DNA of 34,322 nucleotides from assembly GCA_013362315.1 (NCBI GenBank), contig JABFWL010000018.1:1-34322 (forward strand). The letters are read 5' to 3'. The translations under genes and the position numbers were made by a program. This stretch comes from Catenulispora sp. Its GTDB lineage: Bacteria; Actinomycetota; Actinomycetes; Streptomycetales; Catenulisporaceae. The notes under the pieces were generated by a model. It made no database searches. It was not told the origin of the DNA and worked only from the letters and a program-made list of their open reading frames with translations. This document shows positions 1 through 6,976 of the stretch, one piece after another (the first letter of the stretch is position 1; each line of letters begins with the position of its first letter).

Positions 1-173
1 GCGACGGCCCCGGCCGCCGCCACGGCCAAGACGGTGGTGCCGGCGGCGCGGCGCCGGGCGCGTACGGTCCGGGCCCGGCCGATGACCGCCTCCACCGGGG
101 CGGCCGGAGTCCGCAGCCGGCCGGATTCGGCACTGATCAGGCGTTCGATGTCGTCGGTGTTCTCGGTACTCAT
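1..173 (-). CDS. Partial protein downstream of a SigE-family sigma factor (N terminus only)
   Basis: Reading leftward from the ATG at 173, the frame stays open to the window edge, giving about 57 residues. They begin MSTENTDDIERLISAESG and end in RARRRAAGTTVLAVAAAGAV, a basic stretch running into a hydrophobic Ala/Val segment. This is the usual start of a protein with a short cytoplasmic N terminus and one membrane helix. Its ATG overlaps the sigma factor TGA by 4 bp (ATGA), so the two are almost certainly translated together. The gene after a SigE-type sigma factor is often a membrane protein or anti-sigma-like partner, but no family motif is visible in the part available. Function is therefore unassigned; the reading frame itself is well supported by the coupling and GC-rich third positions. 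Confidence 0.7.
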   Translation of the reverse strand, partial: MSTENTDDIERLISAESGRLRTPAAPVEAVIGRARTVRARRRAAGTTVLAVAAAGAV

Positions 174-685
174 CGTGACGTGCTCCCATCGTGAAGATGC
201 GGACTCATGCGAAGCTTGGCCAGGGCCCGGCTGGCCTGGCTGCGGACGGTGCCGGCCGAACAGCCGAGGATCGCCGCGGTCTGGGTCTCGGTCAGCCCGT
301 CCCAGTAGCGCAGCGCCACCACCGCCCGCTGCCGCGGCGGCAGCTCCATCAGCGCCGCCACCAGCACCGAACGCTGATCGAGCTCGTCGGTGCCGTCGGG
401 CACCGTCACCGCCTGCTCCTGCGGAGCGGCGCCGGTCTCCGGCACGCGCTGCTTCCGGAACCGGGAGCGGTTCGCGTTCAGCAGGATCCGGCGCAGGTAG
501 GCGTCCGGGTCATCGGCGCGGCGCAGCCGCGGCCAGGAGATCAGGGCCTTGGTGAAGGCGGTCTGCGCCAGGTCCTCGGCGTGGCCCCAGTCACCGGTCA
601 GCGCATAGGCCAGGCGCACCAGCCACGGCCAACGGCCCACCATGAACTCGGCGAACTCAGTCTCCCGAGTATCCGCACCCCGCAT
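170..685 (-). CDS. SigE-family ECF RNA polymerase sigma factor
   Basis: This 171-residue protein has the two-domain layout of a group IV (ECF) sigma factor of the actinobacterial SigE family. Region 2 covers roughly residues 10-75 and includes AEDLAQTAFTKAL, which binds core RNA polymerase and the -10 element, followed by the basic YLRRILLNANRSRFRK. Region 4 covers about residues 110-160, with LPPRQRAVVALRYWDGL and the helix-turn-helix ILGCSAGTVRSQASRALAKL for -35 recognition. The length is normal for the family. The stop codon overlaps the start of the next minus-strand gene (ATGA), which is consistent with a membrane partner or anti-sigma gene in the same operon. The 202 bp upstream, shared with a divergent CoA-transferase, should hold its promoter. 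The regulon cannot be predicted from the sequence. Confidence 0.9.
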   Translation of the reverse strand: MRGADTRETEFAEFMVGRWPWLVRLAYALTGDWGHAEDLAQTAFTKALISWPRLRRADDPDAYLRRILLNANRSRFRKQRVPETGAAPQEQAVTVPDGTDELDQRSVLVAALMELPPRQRAVVALRYWDGLTETQTAAILGCSAGTVRSQASRALAKLRMSPHLHDGSTSR

Positions 686-887
686 TGATCCCCCTCGCCG
701 TTGCCGCCTTTACCCTTCAAGACCACAGGGGGCGCGCAGACCGCTGCACGAAGCCGCCGAACCGCGGCATCGCCGAGGTCGGTGGTACGGTCCACGCGGC
801 GTGGGCAAACCTTGACGAACCGTTGTGACCTGCGCGATAACGCTGCTGTATCGACGAGCGCCGTGGTGCGTGCCACCCTGATCATCC

Positions 888-2102
888 ATGACCGCCGTGC
901 ACCCTGACACCGCCGACGACAGCGCCGGCCACACCGCCGGCCACACCGCCGACGACACCGCTGCCGACAGTGTTGAGGCCGGGCCGCTGGCCGGGCTCCT
1001 CGTGATCGACCTGACCCGGGTCCTGGCCGGACCGTTCGCCACGATGATCATGGCGGATCTGGGGGCGCGGGTCATCAAGGTCGAGCATCCCGCCACCGGC
1101 GACGACTCCCGCCGCTACGGGCCGTTCGCGGCGGACGGCCGGTCCATGTACTTCGCCCGCGTCAACCGCGGCAAACAGTCCCTGGCGGTGGACCTGAAGA
1201 AGAACCCCGAGCAGGTGGCGGCGCTGGCGCAGCACGCTGACGTGCTCGTGGAGAACTTCCGCCCCAAAGTGATGGACCGGCTCGGGCTGGGGCCGGCCGA
1301 GCTGCGGGCCCGCAACCCGCGGCTGGTGTATGCCTCGGTGTCCGGATACGGCGCCACCGGACCGCGCGCCGGGGAGCCGGCGTATGACGCGGTGATCCAG
1401 GCCCGCAGCGGCCTGATGTCGGTGACCGGGGAGCCGGACGGGCCGCCGGTGAAGGCCGGGGCGTCGGTGTCGGACCTGTCCGCCGGCGTCTACACCTTCG
1501 GCGCGGTGATGGCGGCGCTCGTCGGCCGCGGCATCCACGGCCGCGGCACGCACATCGACATCGCCATGTTCGACGCCACCGTGTCGTTCCTGGAAGGCAA
1601 CGCCCTGGCGTGGCTGGCCGACCGCACCGTGCCGCACCGAATCGGCTCGCACCACCCGAACATCGCCCCGTTCGGCGCGTTCACCGCCGCCGACGGGCAG
1701 ATCGTGGTGTGTGTCGGCAACGACGCGCTGTTCGCGGCGTTCGCCGCCGCGCTCGGCGCGCCGGAGCTGGCGCGGCGGCCGGAGTTCGCCGAGAACGGCG
1801 CCCGCTCGGCCAACCGCGTGCTGCTGACCGCCGTCATCGAGGAGTTGTTGGCCGCCGACACCTGCGCCGGCTGGCTGGCGCGGCTGGAGGCGGCGAAGGT
1901 GCCGTGCGCGCCGGTGAACGACATCGGGCAGGCCATGACCGACGTGCAGACCCAGGCGCGGCGCATGCGCATCACCGCCGGCGGGCTGGAGCTGCCGGGG
2001 CAGGTGGTGAAGATGGCCGGCTATCCCGACCCGGTGGTGCGGCCCGCCGCGCCGGAGCTGGACGAGCACGGCGAGGCGATCCGTGCCGAGTTCGGGCTCT
2101 GA
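888..2102 (+). CDS. CaiB/BaiF family III CoA-transferase
   Basis: This 404-residue protein moves CoA between carboxylic acids through a covalent aspartyl-CoA intermediate (family III mechanism). The core opens with GLLVIDLTRVLAGPFATMIMADLGARVIKVEHP at about residues 36-68, the family's N-terminal signature. VENFRPKVMDRLGL and YDAVIQARSGLMSVTG follow. Asp196 in SVSDLSAG aligns with the catalytic aspartate of formyl-CoA transferase. Length is standard. The first 30 residues are not conserved and are a tetrapeptide repeat (TADD, SAGH, TAGH, TADD, TAAD) encoded by a 12-bp tandem repeat. No better in-frame start lies after it, so the ATG at 888 is kept. The acid substrate cannot be inferred. The gene converges on the M1 peptidase with only 19 bp between stops. 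Confidence 0.92.
   Translation: MTAVHPDTADDSAGHTAGHTADDTAADSVEAGPLAGLLVIDLTRVLAGPFATMIMADLGARVIKVEHPATGDDSRRYGPFAADGRSMYFARVNRGKQSLAVDLKKNPEQVAALAQHADVLVENFRPKVMDRLGLGPAELRARNPRLVYASVSGYGATGPRAGEPAYDAVIQARSGLMSVTGEPDGPPVKAGASVSDLSAGVYTFGAVMAALVGRGIHGRGTHIDIAMFDATVSFLEGNALAWLADRTVPHRIGSHHPNIAPFGAFTAADGQIVVCVGNDALFAAFAAALGAPELARRPEFAENGARSANRVLLTAVIEELLAADTCAGWLARLEAAKVPCAPVNDIGQAMTDVQTQARRMRITAGGLELPGQVVKMAGYPDPVVRPAAPELDEHGEAIRAEFGL
899..970 (+). repeat. 12-bp in-frame tandem repeat at the CoA-transferase N terminus
   Basis: About five to six units with a strict 12-bp period, best copies CGCCGGCCACAC at 923-934 and 935-946, flanked by CGCCGACGACAG (911-922), CGCCGACGACAC (947-958) and CGCTGCCGACAG (959-970). 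The period is a multiple of three, so the protein carries a matching tetrapeptide repeat ahead of the conserved enzyme fold. Confidence 0.8.
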
Positions 2103-2121
2103 GCGGTTTCGCCGGCGCGCG

Positions 2122-3744
2122 TCAGGCCGCCGGGCCGCCGCCGCTGCCGTCCGGTTTGATCGTCGGCGTGGTCGGCGAGTCCAGCCAGGCGTTGATGTAG
2201 GCGCTGTAGTCCTTGCCGGTGGCGGAGTTCACGAACGCCACGAACGCCGCCCGGTCCTGGTTGCTGCCGCGCCGCTGGTGCACCCAGTCGTTGAGCACCT
2301 GGTAGAACACCTTGTCGCCGAGTGCGTCGCGCAGTCCGTTCAGCATCAGCGCCGGGCAGTAATACACGTTGGACGACGCGAAATGGGTGGGCTTGAAGTG
2401 TCCGGGCGGTCCGTCGGCGGAGCGCAGCGTGCCGTCCGCCGGTAGGACGTGCGAGTTCATGAAGTCGTCCAGGTTTCCGTTCTGGCCTTGAGCGGCCACG
2501 TCCCACATGAACTGCGCATACATGGCGAAGCCCTCGTTGAGCCAGAGCCCGCTCCACGTCGAGGGCGTCACCGCGTCTCCGAACCACTGGTGCGCGAACT
2601 CGTGCAGCAGGTCGTCCATCGGCAGATGCGTCGACAGCGTGATCATGGTCTGGGTCTCCATGCCGACCATCTCCGGCCGGAACAGCACTCCGGCGGTCGG
2701 GAACGGATACGGCCCGAACCGCTGCTCCAAGAACGTGATCATGCCGGGCACCTGCGCGATCAGCCGGTGCGCGGCTTCGGTGTCACCGGGCAGGAACCAG
2801 TAGGTGATCGGCAGGCCGTGCGGCCCGGTGCCGCTCTCCTGCTGGAACTGGTCTATGGAGAACGCCACCAGGTAGGTCGCCACCGGATCAGGCTGGTGCC
2901 ACTTGTAGACGCCGGAGCCGCCCTGCTCCGTGCGGCCTTCGAAGGTGCCGCCGGTGACCCCGGCCCAGCCGTCCGGGGCGGTGATCGTCACGTCATACAG
3001 CGCCTTGTCCGACGGCTGGTCGTTGCAGGGGAACCAGGTGAACGCGCCATAAGGCTCCTGCTGTGCCCACACTCCGCCGGTGGGGGTGACCTGCGCACCC
3101 AGGCCTTTGATATCCCCTCGGGTCGTCGGCGGCTTCACCACGTGCGGTATGCCGTGGTAGCCGATCGTCACGGTCGCGGTGGCGTCGGCGGCCAGCTGCC
3201 GGCCCAGCGGTATCGTCATCCGGTCGCCGTCGCGGGCGGCGGTGACGGCGGTGCCGTCGACTTTCACCGCGTCCGAGGCCATGTCCGCGGCCAGATCCAG
3301 CACGAACCGGTCGGTCGGCGCGGCGGCGCGGATCGTCAGCGTCGCGGTGCCGGACAGTTGCGTGCCGACCGGGTCCCACCGCAGGTCCAGGCCGTAGTGC
3401 AGGACGTCGGTGGCCGGGTCGCCGTACTGCGGGTAGACGTCGTCGGCGACGACGTGCGACTTGCCGGCCGCGATGTCCGCCGCCGACTCGGCGGGCAGGG
3501 AGCCGCCGCTGCTCGGGGTGCTCTGGCCGGTGCTGCTGGCGTCCGGTGCGGACGGCGAACTCGGCGCAAAGGTGCGGGGCGCGCCGCTGCTCGCCGTCGG
3601 AGTGGGCGATGCGGTGGGGGCGGTCGCGGCGGCCTTCCCCACGGTGCCGGAAGCGCTGCAAGCCGCGGCGAGTGCCAGCAGTGTCCCGGCCGTGCCTATC
3701 GCCAGCGTCGCCGTGGCGGCACGCCGGACGCGTATCGTCCCCAC
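2122..3744 (-). CDS. Secreted M1-family (gluzincin) metallopeptidase lipoprotein
   Basis: This 540-residue zinc peptidase is probably a lipid-anchored extracytoplasmic aminopeptidase. The N terminus MGTIRVRRAATATLAIG, a hydrophobic stretch and the lipobox LAAAC (Cys29) form a lipoprotein signal, followed by an Ala/Ser/Pro/Thr linker to about residue 90. The catalytic site is HEFAH (His381, Glu382, His385), followed after exactly 18 residues by Glu404 in WLNEG, the HExxH-x18-E pattern of clan MA(E) M1 enzymes. The substrate-binding GAMEN motif appears as GMETQ (residues 361-365), a variant that keeps the glutamate. At 540 residues it lacks the long C-terminal helical domain of classical PepN and matches the short actinobacterial type. 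It lies 114 bp downstream of the deacetylase on the same strand. Its natural substrate is unknown. Confidence 0.92.
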   Translation of the reverse strand: MGTIRVRRAATATLAIGTAGTLLALAAACSASGTVGKAAATAPTASPTPTASSGAPRTFAPSSPSAPDASSTGQSTPSSGGSLPAESAADIAAGKSHVVADDVYPQYGDPATDVLHYGLDLRWDPVGTQLSGTATLTIRAAAPTDRFVLDLAADMASDAVKVDGTAVTAARDGDRMTIPLGRQLAADATATVTIGYHGIPHVVKPPTTRGDIKGLGAQVTPTGGVWAQQEPYGAFTWFPCNDQPSDKALYDVTITAPDGWAGVTGGTFEGRTEQGGSGVYKWHQPDPVATYLVAFSIDQFQQESGTGPHGLPITYWFLPGDTEAAHRLIAQVPGMITFLEQRFGPYPFPTAGVLFRPEMVGMETQTMITLSTHLPMDDLLHEFAHQWFGDAVTPSTWSGLWLNEGFAMYAQFMWDVAAQGQNGNLDDFMNSHVLPADGTLRSADGPPGHFKPTHFASSNVYYCPALMLNGLRDALGDKVFYQVLNDWVHQRRGSNQDRAAFVAFVNSATGKDYSAYINAWLDSPTTPTIKPDGSGGGPAA

Positions 3745-3858
3745 CCTGATTCCTCCCCGACGGGCATCCCCTGCAAGACCCCTACGATCCCAGACGAGCC
3801 CTTGCTACCGCCACGGGCTCAAGCTGTGGCCTCTCGCCATCTCGCCGGCGCGGGCTTC

Positions 3859-4791
3859 TCAGGGCTGCACGAAGTGGTATCCGGCCGCCAGCAGCTGCGG
3901 CAGGAACTTCTGCAGCGCCGCCACGGTCTGGGAGCGGTCGCCGCCGCCGTCGTGCTCCAGGATGATCGATCCGGTGTGGGTGTGGCCCATGACGGTGGTG
4001 ACGATGTGGTCGGTGCCGGGCCGGGACCAGTCGCGGGGGTCGACCGACCAGTCCAGGGGCCGCAGGGCCAGCTGGCCGCAGACGTCGAACACCGCCGGGG
4101 ACCAGGCGCCGCCGGGAGCGCGGAAGAACGTCGGCGGTTTCGCGCCGGCCTTGGTCAGGGCGTCGGTGGTGCGTTCGATCTCCGAGCGGATCGCGCCGGC
4201 GTCGAGCTTGGCCAGGTTCGGGTGGGTGAAGGTGTGGTTGGCGATCTGGTGTCCGGCGGCGGTGACCTCGGCGACCAGCGAGGCGTGTTTGGCGGCGTTG
4301 CTGCCGATCATGCAGAACGTGGCCGGGATCTTGTACTGCGCGAGCAGCGCCAGGACCTGCGGGGTGTATTTGCCGGACGGGCCGTCGTCGATGGTCAGCG
4401 CTATGGCCTTGTCGCCCTCGTGGATGTAGAACTGCGGCTTGCCCGGCGGCGGCGCCGGGTCGACGCCGGTGGCGCCGGGCGGCGGGGTGTTGTCCGGCGG
4501 CGGGGAGTCGTTGGTGTGGGAGTCGCCGGGTGCGGTGGAGGTGTCGGCGGGGTCGCCGCCGGGGAACGGCGCGCCGCCGCGCGGCTGCGGCAGGGTCGGG
4601 CCGGCGCCCGTGGGGCCGCCGGTTGCGCCGCCGGTGCCGACCGCGGATTTGGAACGGTCGGCACAGCCGCCGAGCAAGAGGACTCCGCCGACGCCCAGCA
4701 GCAGCCGCCGGGAGACACGGTTTTGAGGATCAGCACCCGAAACACTCACGCCTTCAGGACGCACCATGGGAGCGCAGGGTTGATTCCGCAT
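3859..4791 (-). CDS. Exported NodB-type polysaccharide deacetylase lipoprotein (CE4)
   Basis: This protein of up to 310 residues removes acetyl groups from an N- or O-acetylated polymer at the cell surface. The NodB motifs occur in order: IALTIDDGPSG with Asp135/Asp136 (catalytic base and metal ligand), NHTFTH with His186 and His190 (metal ligands), FFRAPGG at about 222-228, a DW-rich segment DWSVDPRDW, and ILEHDGG with His280. The signal is RVSRRLLLGVGGVLLLGGC, with an RR pair and lipobox ending at Cys43, so it is a lipoprotein that could use the Tat route. A Pro/Gly/Thr-rich linker spans about residues 50-118. The start is uncertain: ATG 4791, ATG 4767 and GTG 4749 are all in frame and none has a strong ribosome binding site. 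Peptidoglycan or another wall glycan is the likely substrate class. Confidence 0.92.
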   Translation of the reverse strand: MRNQPCAPMVRPEGVSVSGADPQNRVSRRLLLGVGGVLLLGGCADRSKSAVGTGGATGGPTGAGPTLPQPRGGAPFPGGDPADTSTAPGDSHTNDSPPPDNTPPPGATGVDPAPPPGKPQFYIHEGDKAIALTIDDGPSGKYTPQVLALLAQYKIPATFCMIGSNAAKHASLVAEVTAAGHQIANHTFTHPNLAKLDAGAIRSEIERTTDALTKAGAKPPTFFRAPGGAWSPAVFDVCGQLALRPLDWSVDPRDWSRPGTDHIVTTVMGHTHTGSIILEHDGGGDRSQTVAALQKFLPQLLAAGYHFVQP

Positions 4792-4836
4792 CGGCTGCTG
4801 TGACCGGGACGTGACGTTTCCCGCACGCGCCGCAGG

Positions 4837-5436
4837 TCAGGCGCGGGCATATGCGCCGTCGATCAGGTCGGCGAGGTGCCGGGTGAGGGCGGCGCGGTCG
4901 AACGGCTGCTCGTCGAGCCACCAGTCGCTGGCCGCCTGGACCATGCCGACGATGCCGTGCGCCCAGGCCTGCGCGCGCGGCCACTGCGGCTCGGGCAGCG
5001 CCAGCTCGGCGGCGATGCCGGCGGCCAGGGCCTCGCCCAGGCGGCGCTGGAACACCGCGACCCGGTCCCGGACCTGTGGCTCCTCGGCCTGGCCGCGGTG
5101 GATCAGGAACCGGTACAGCGCCGGGTTGCCCTCGACCAGGCGCAGCCAGGCGTCGATGGCGGCCTCGGTGCGCGCCCGCCGGGTGCCGGACTGGGTCAGC
5201 GCGGTGCGCAGCCGCTCCAGCAGGGTCTCTATGTGCCGGTCGGCCAGCGCCACATACAGGCCGGCTTTGTCGCCGAAGTGACGGTACAGGATCGGCTTGG
5301 TGATGCCGGCCTCGGCGGCGATGGCGTTCATCGACGCCGCCGGGCCGTCGCGCAGCACCACGCGTTCGGCGGCGTCGAGCAGTTCGGCACGGGTGCGGGG
5401 GCCGCGGCGCGCTGGTGCCGAAGCGGTGGTCGCCAT
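4837..5436 (-). CDS. TetR-family transcriptional regulator, probable repressor of the adjacent acyl-CoA dehydrogenase
   Basis: This 199-residue protein has an N-terminal TetR DNA-binding domain (about residues 10-60): TRAELLDAAERVVLRDG, then the helix-turn-helix SMNAIAAEAGITKPILYRHFGDKAGLY. The all-helical ligand-binding and dimer domain follows (TEAAIDAWLRLVEGNPALYRFLI and onward). The frame is open up to 5781, but the family begins at the ATG at 5436, which has AAGGGA about 5 nt upstream; the extra sequence would read through the operators. It is divergent from an acyl-CoA dehydrogenase, and two copies of a palindrome lie between them. The arrangement is that of a local repressor released by an acyl-CoA or related lipid ligand. 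The ligand is an inference from the neighbour. Confidence 0.92.
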   Translation of the reverse strand: MATTASAPARRGPRTRAELLDAAERVVLRDGPAASMNAIAAEAGITKPILYRHFGDKAGLYVALADRHIETLLERLRTALTQSGTRRARTEAAIDAWLRLVEGNPALYRFLIHRGQAEEPQVRDRVAVFQRRLGEALAAGIAAELALPEPQWPRAQAWAHGIVGMVQAASDWWLDEQPFDRAALTRHLADLIDGAYARA

Positions 5437-5505
5437 CAGGTCCCTTTCTTCCCCGTGCCCGGCCGGTGCGCCGGTGCCGTCACCTGTTCGGCCATCTTGA
5501 CAGAA

Positions 5506-5520
5506 GTTACCGCCGGTAAC
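5506..5520. promoter_or_regulatory. Palindromic operator 1, TetR / acyl-CoA dehydrogenase intergenic region
   Basis: GTTACCGCCGGTAAC is a perfect 15-bp palindrome (7-bp arms around one central base), 69 bp upstream of the TetR start codon. Its size and symmetry suit a TetR dimer, and its position suits control of both divergent genes. Confidence 0.7.
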
Positions 5521-5538
5521 ACACTGGCGGCGACTGAT

Positions 5539-5553
5539 GTTACCCGCCGGTAG
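5539..5553. promoter_or_regulatory. Second, imperfect copy of the TetR-type operator
   Basis: GTTACCCGCCGGTAG repeats the GTTACC...GGTA arms of the perfect palindrome 33 bp upstream (start to start, three helical turns). It lies 79 bp before the acyl-CoA dehydrogenase start. Two in-phase copies strengthen the case that these are real regulator sites. Confidence 0.6.
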
Positions 5554-5632
5554 GAGCCGGGACAAGCGACCCGTCCCGAGCCCGCCCACTGGTAGACCTG
5601 CCACCGAGACCTGCGAAGGACAGTGAACGACG

Positions 5633-6847
5633 ATGACCGGGTTCTCCCTGGAGTTGACCGAGGACCAGATCGAGCTGCGGGACTGGATCCACGGCTTCGC
5701 CGCCGACGTCATCCGGCCTGCCGCCGCCGAATGGGACGAGCGGGAGGAGACGCCCTGGCCGATCCTGCAGGAGGCTGCCAAAGCCGGCCTGTACTCGCTG
5801 GACTTCTATGCCAACCAGTGGTTCGACGAGTCGGGCCTGGGGATCCCGATCGCGATGGAGGAGATGTTCTGGGGCGACGCCGGTATCGGTCTGGCGCTGT
5901 CCGGCACCGGCCTGGCGGCGGTGTCGGTGGTGTCGAACGGCACCCCGGAGCAGGTCGGCGAATGGGTGCCGCAGATGTTCGGCACCGCCGACGACGTGAA
6001 ACTCGGCGCGTTCTGCTCCTCCGAGCCCGACGCCGGCTCCGATGTCGCAGGTATGCGCACGCGCGCGGTCTACGACGAGGCGAAGGACGAATGGGTGCTC
6101 ACCGGCACCAAGACCTGGGCCACCAACGGCGGCATCGCCAACGTCCACGTCATCGTCGCCACGGTCGACCCGGCGCTGGGCTCGCGCGGCCACGCCTCCT
6201 TCATCGTCCCGCCGAACACCAAGGGCCTGAGCCAGGGCCAGAAGTTCAAGAAGCACGGCATCCGCGCCTCCCACACCGCCGAGGTCATCCTCGACGACGT
6301 CCGCGTCCCCGGCTCGTGCCTGCTCGGCGGCAAGGAGAAGCTGGACGCCAGGCTGGCGCGCGCCCGCGAAGGGCAGTCCTCGCGCGGCAACGCCTCGATG
6401 GCGACGTTCGAGGCGTCCCGGCCGGCGGTCGGGGCGATGGCCGTCGGCATCGCCCGCGCCGCGTATGAGTACGCGCTGGAGTACGCCAAGACCCGGGTGC
6501 AGTTCGGCAAGCCGATCGTGGAGAACCAGGCGGTGGCGTTCACGCTCGCCGACATGAAGACCGCGGTCGACGCCTCCCGGCTGCTGGTGTGGCGGGCGGC
6601 GTGGATGGCCCGCAACGGCAAGGCGTTCGACTCCGCGGAGGGGTCGATGTCGAAGCTGTTCGCCTCAGAGGCCTGCAAGAAGGTCACCGCCGACGCCATC
6701 CAGATCCTCGGCGGCAACGGCTTCACCCGCGAGTACCCGGTGGAGCGGATGCACCGCGACTCGGCGATCTACACGATCTTCGAGGGGACGAGCGAGATCC
6801 AGCGGCTGGTGATCGCGCGGACCATCTCCGGGGCGGCGATCCGGTAG
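5633..6847 (+). CDS. Acyl-CoA dehydrogenase
   Basis: This 404-residue FAD-dependent enzyme introduces an alpha-beta double bond into an acyl-CoA and passes electrons to ETF. The N-terminal helical domain (LTEDQIELRDWIHGFAADVIRP) is followed by the middle beta domain with GAFCSSEPDAGSDVAGMRTRA, TGTKTWATNGG and VPGSCLLGG, and then the C-terminal helical domain with TRVQFGKPIVENQAVAFTLADM and QILGGNGFTREYPVERMHRDS. Glu384 in IFEGTSEIQ is at the catalytic-base position of the medium- and short-chain type. The ATG at 5633 is preceded by AAGGA with a long 12-nt spacer; the GTG at 5623 is out of frame. The gene is divergent from a TetR regulator across a 196-bp region with two operators. Chain-length preference cannot be read from the sequence. 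Confidence 0.95.
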   Translation: MTGFSLELTEDQIELRDWIHGFAADVIRPAAAEWDEREETPWPILQEAAKAGLYSLDFYANQWFDESGLGIPIAMEEMFWGDAGIGLALSGTGLAAVSVVSNGTPEQVGEWVPQMFGTADDVKLGAFCSSEPDAGSDVAGMRTRAVYDEAKDEWVLTGTKTWATNGGIANVHVIVATVDPALGSRGHASFIVPPNTKGLSQGQKFKKHGIRASHTAEVILDDVRVPGSCLLGGKEKLDARLARAREGQSSRGNASMATFEASRPAVGAMAVGIARAAYEYALEYAKTRVQFGKPIVENQAVAFTLADMKTAVDASRLLVWRAAWMARNGKAFDSAEGSMSKLFASEACKKVTADAIQILGGNGFTREYPVERMHRDSAIYTIFEGTSEIQRLVIARTISGAAIR

Positions 6848-6976
6848 GGCGGGTCTGACAGGCCCTGGGAGCGAGAGGCGGGGCTCTGATCGACCTGGCC
6901 GAAGCGGTGGCGGCGGGCGATTGGCATGACGGTGTCCGGCTGTGAAAAGGTGTCGCCGACCATGAGGGAGGGGCGC

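Noticed and set aside
2449..4803. Open plus-strand frame of 784 codons across the peptidase and deacetylase genes
   Set aside because: It is antisense to two well-identified enzymes and has low-complexity Arg/Gly/Val composition without a domain.
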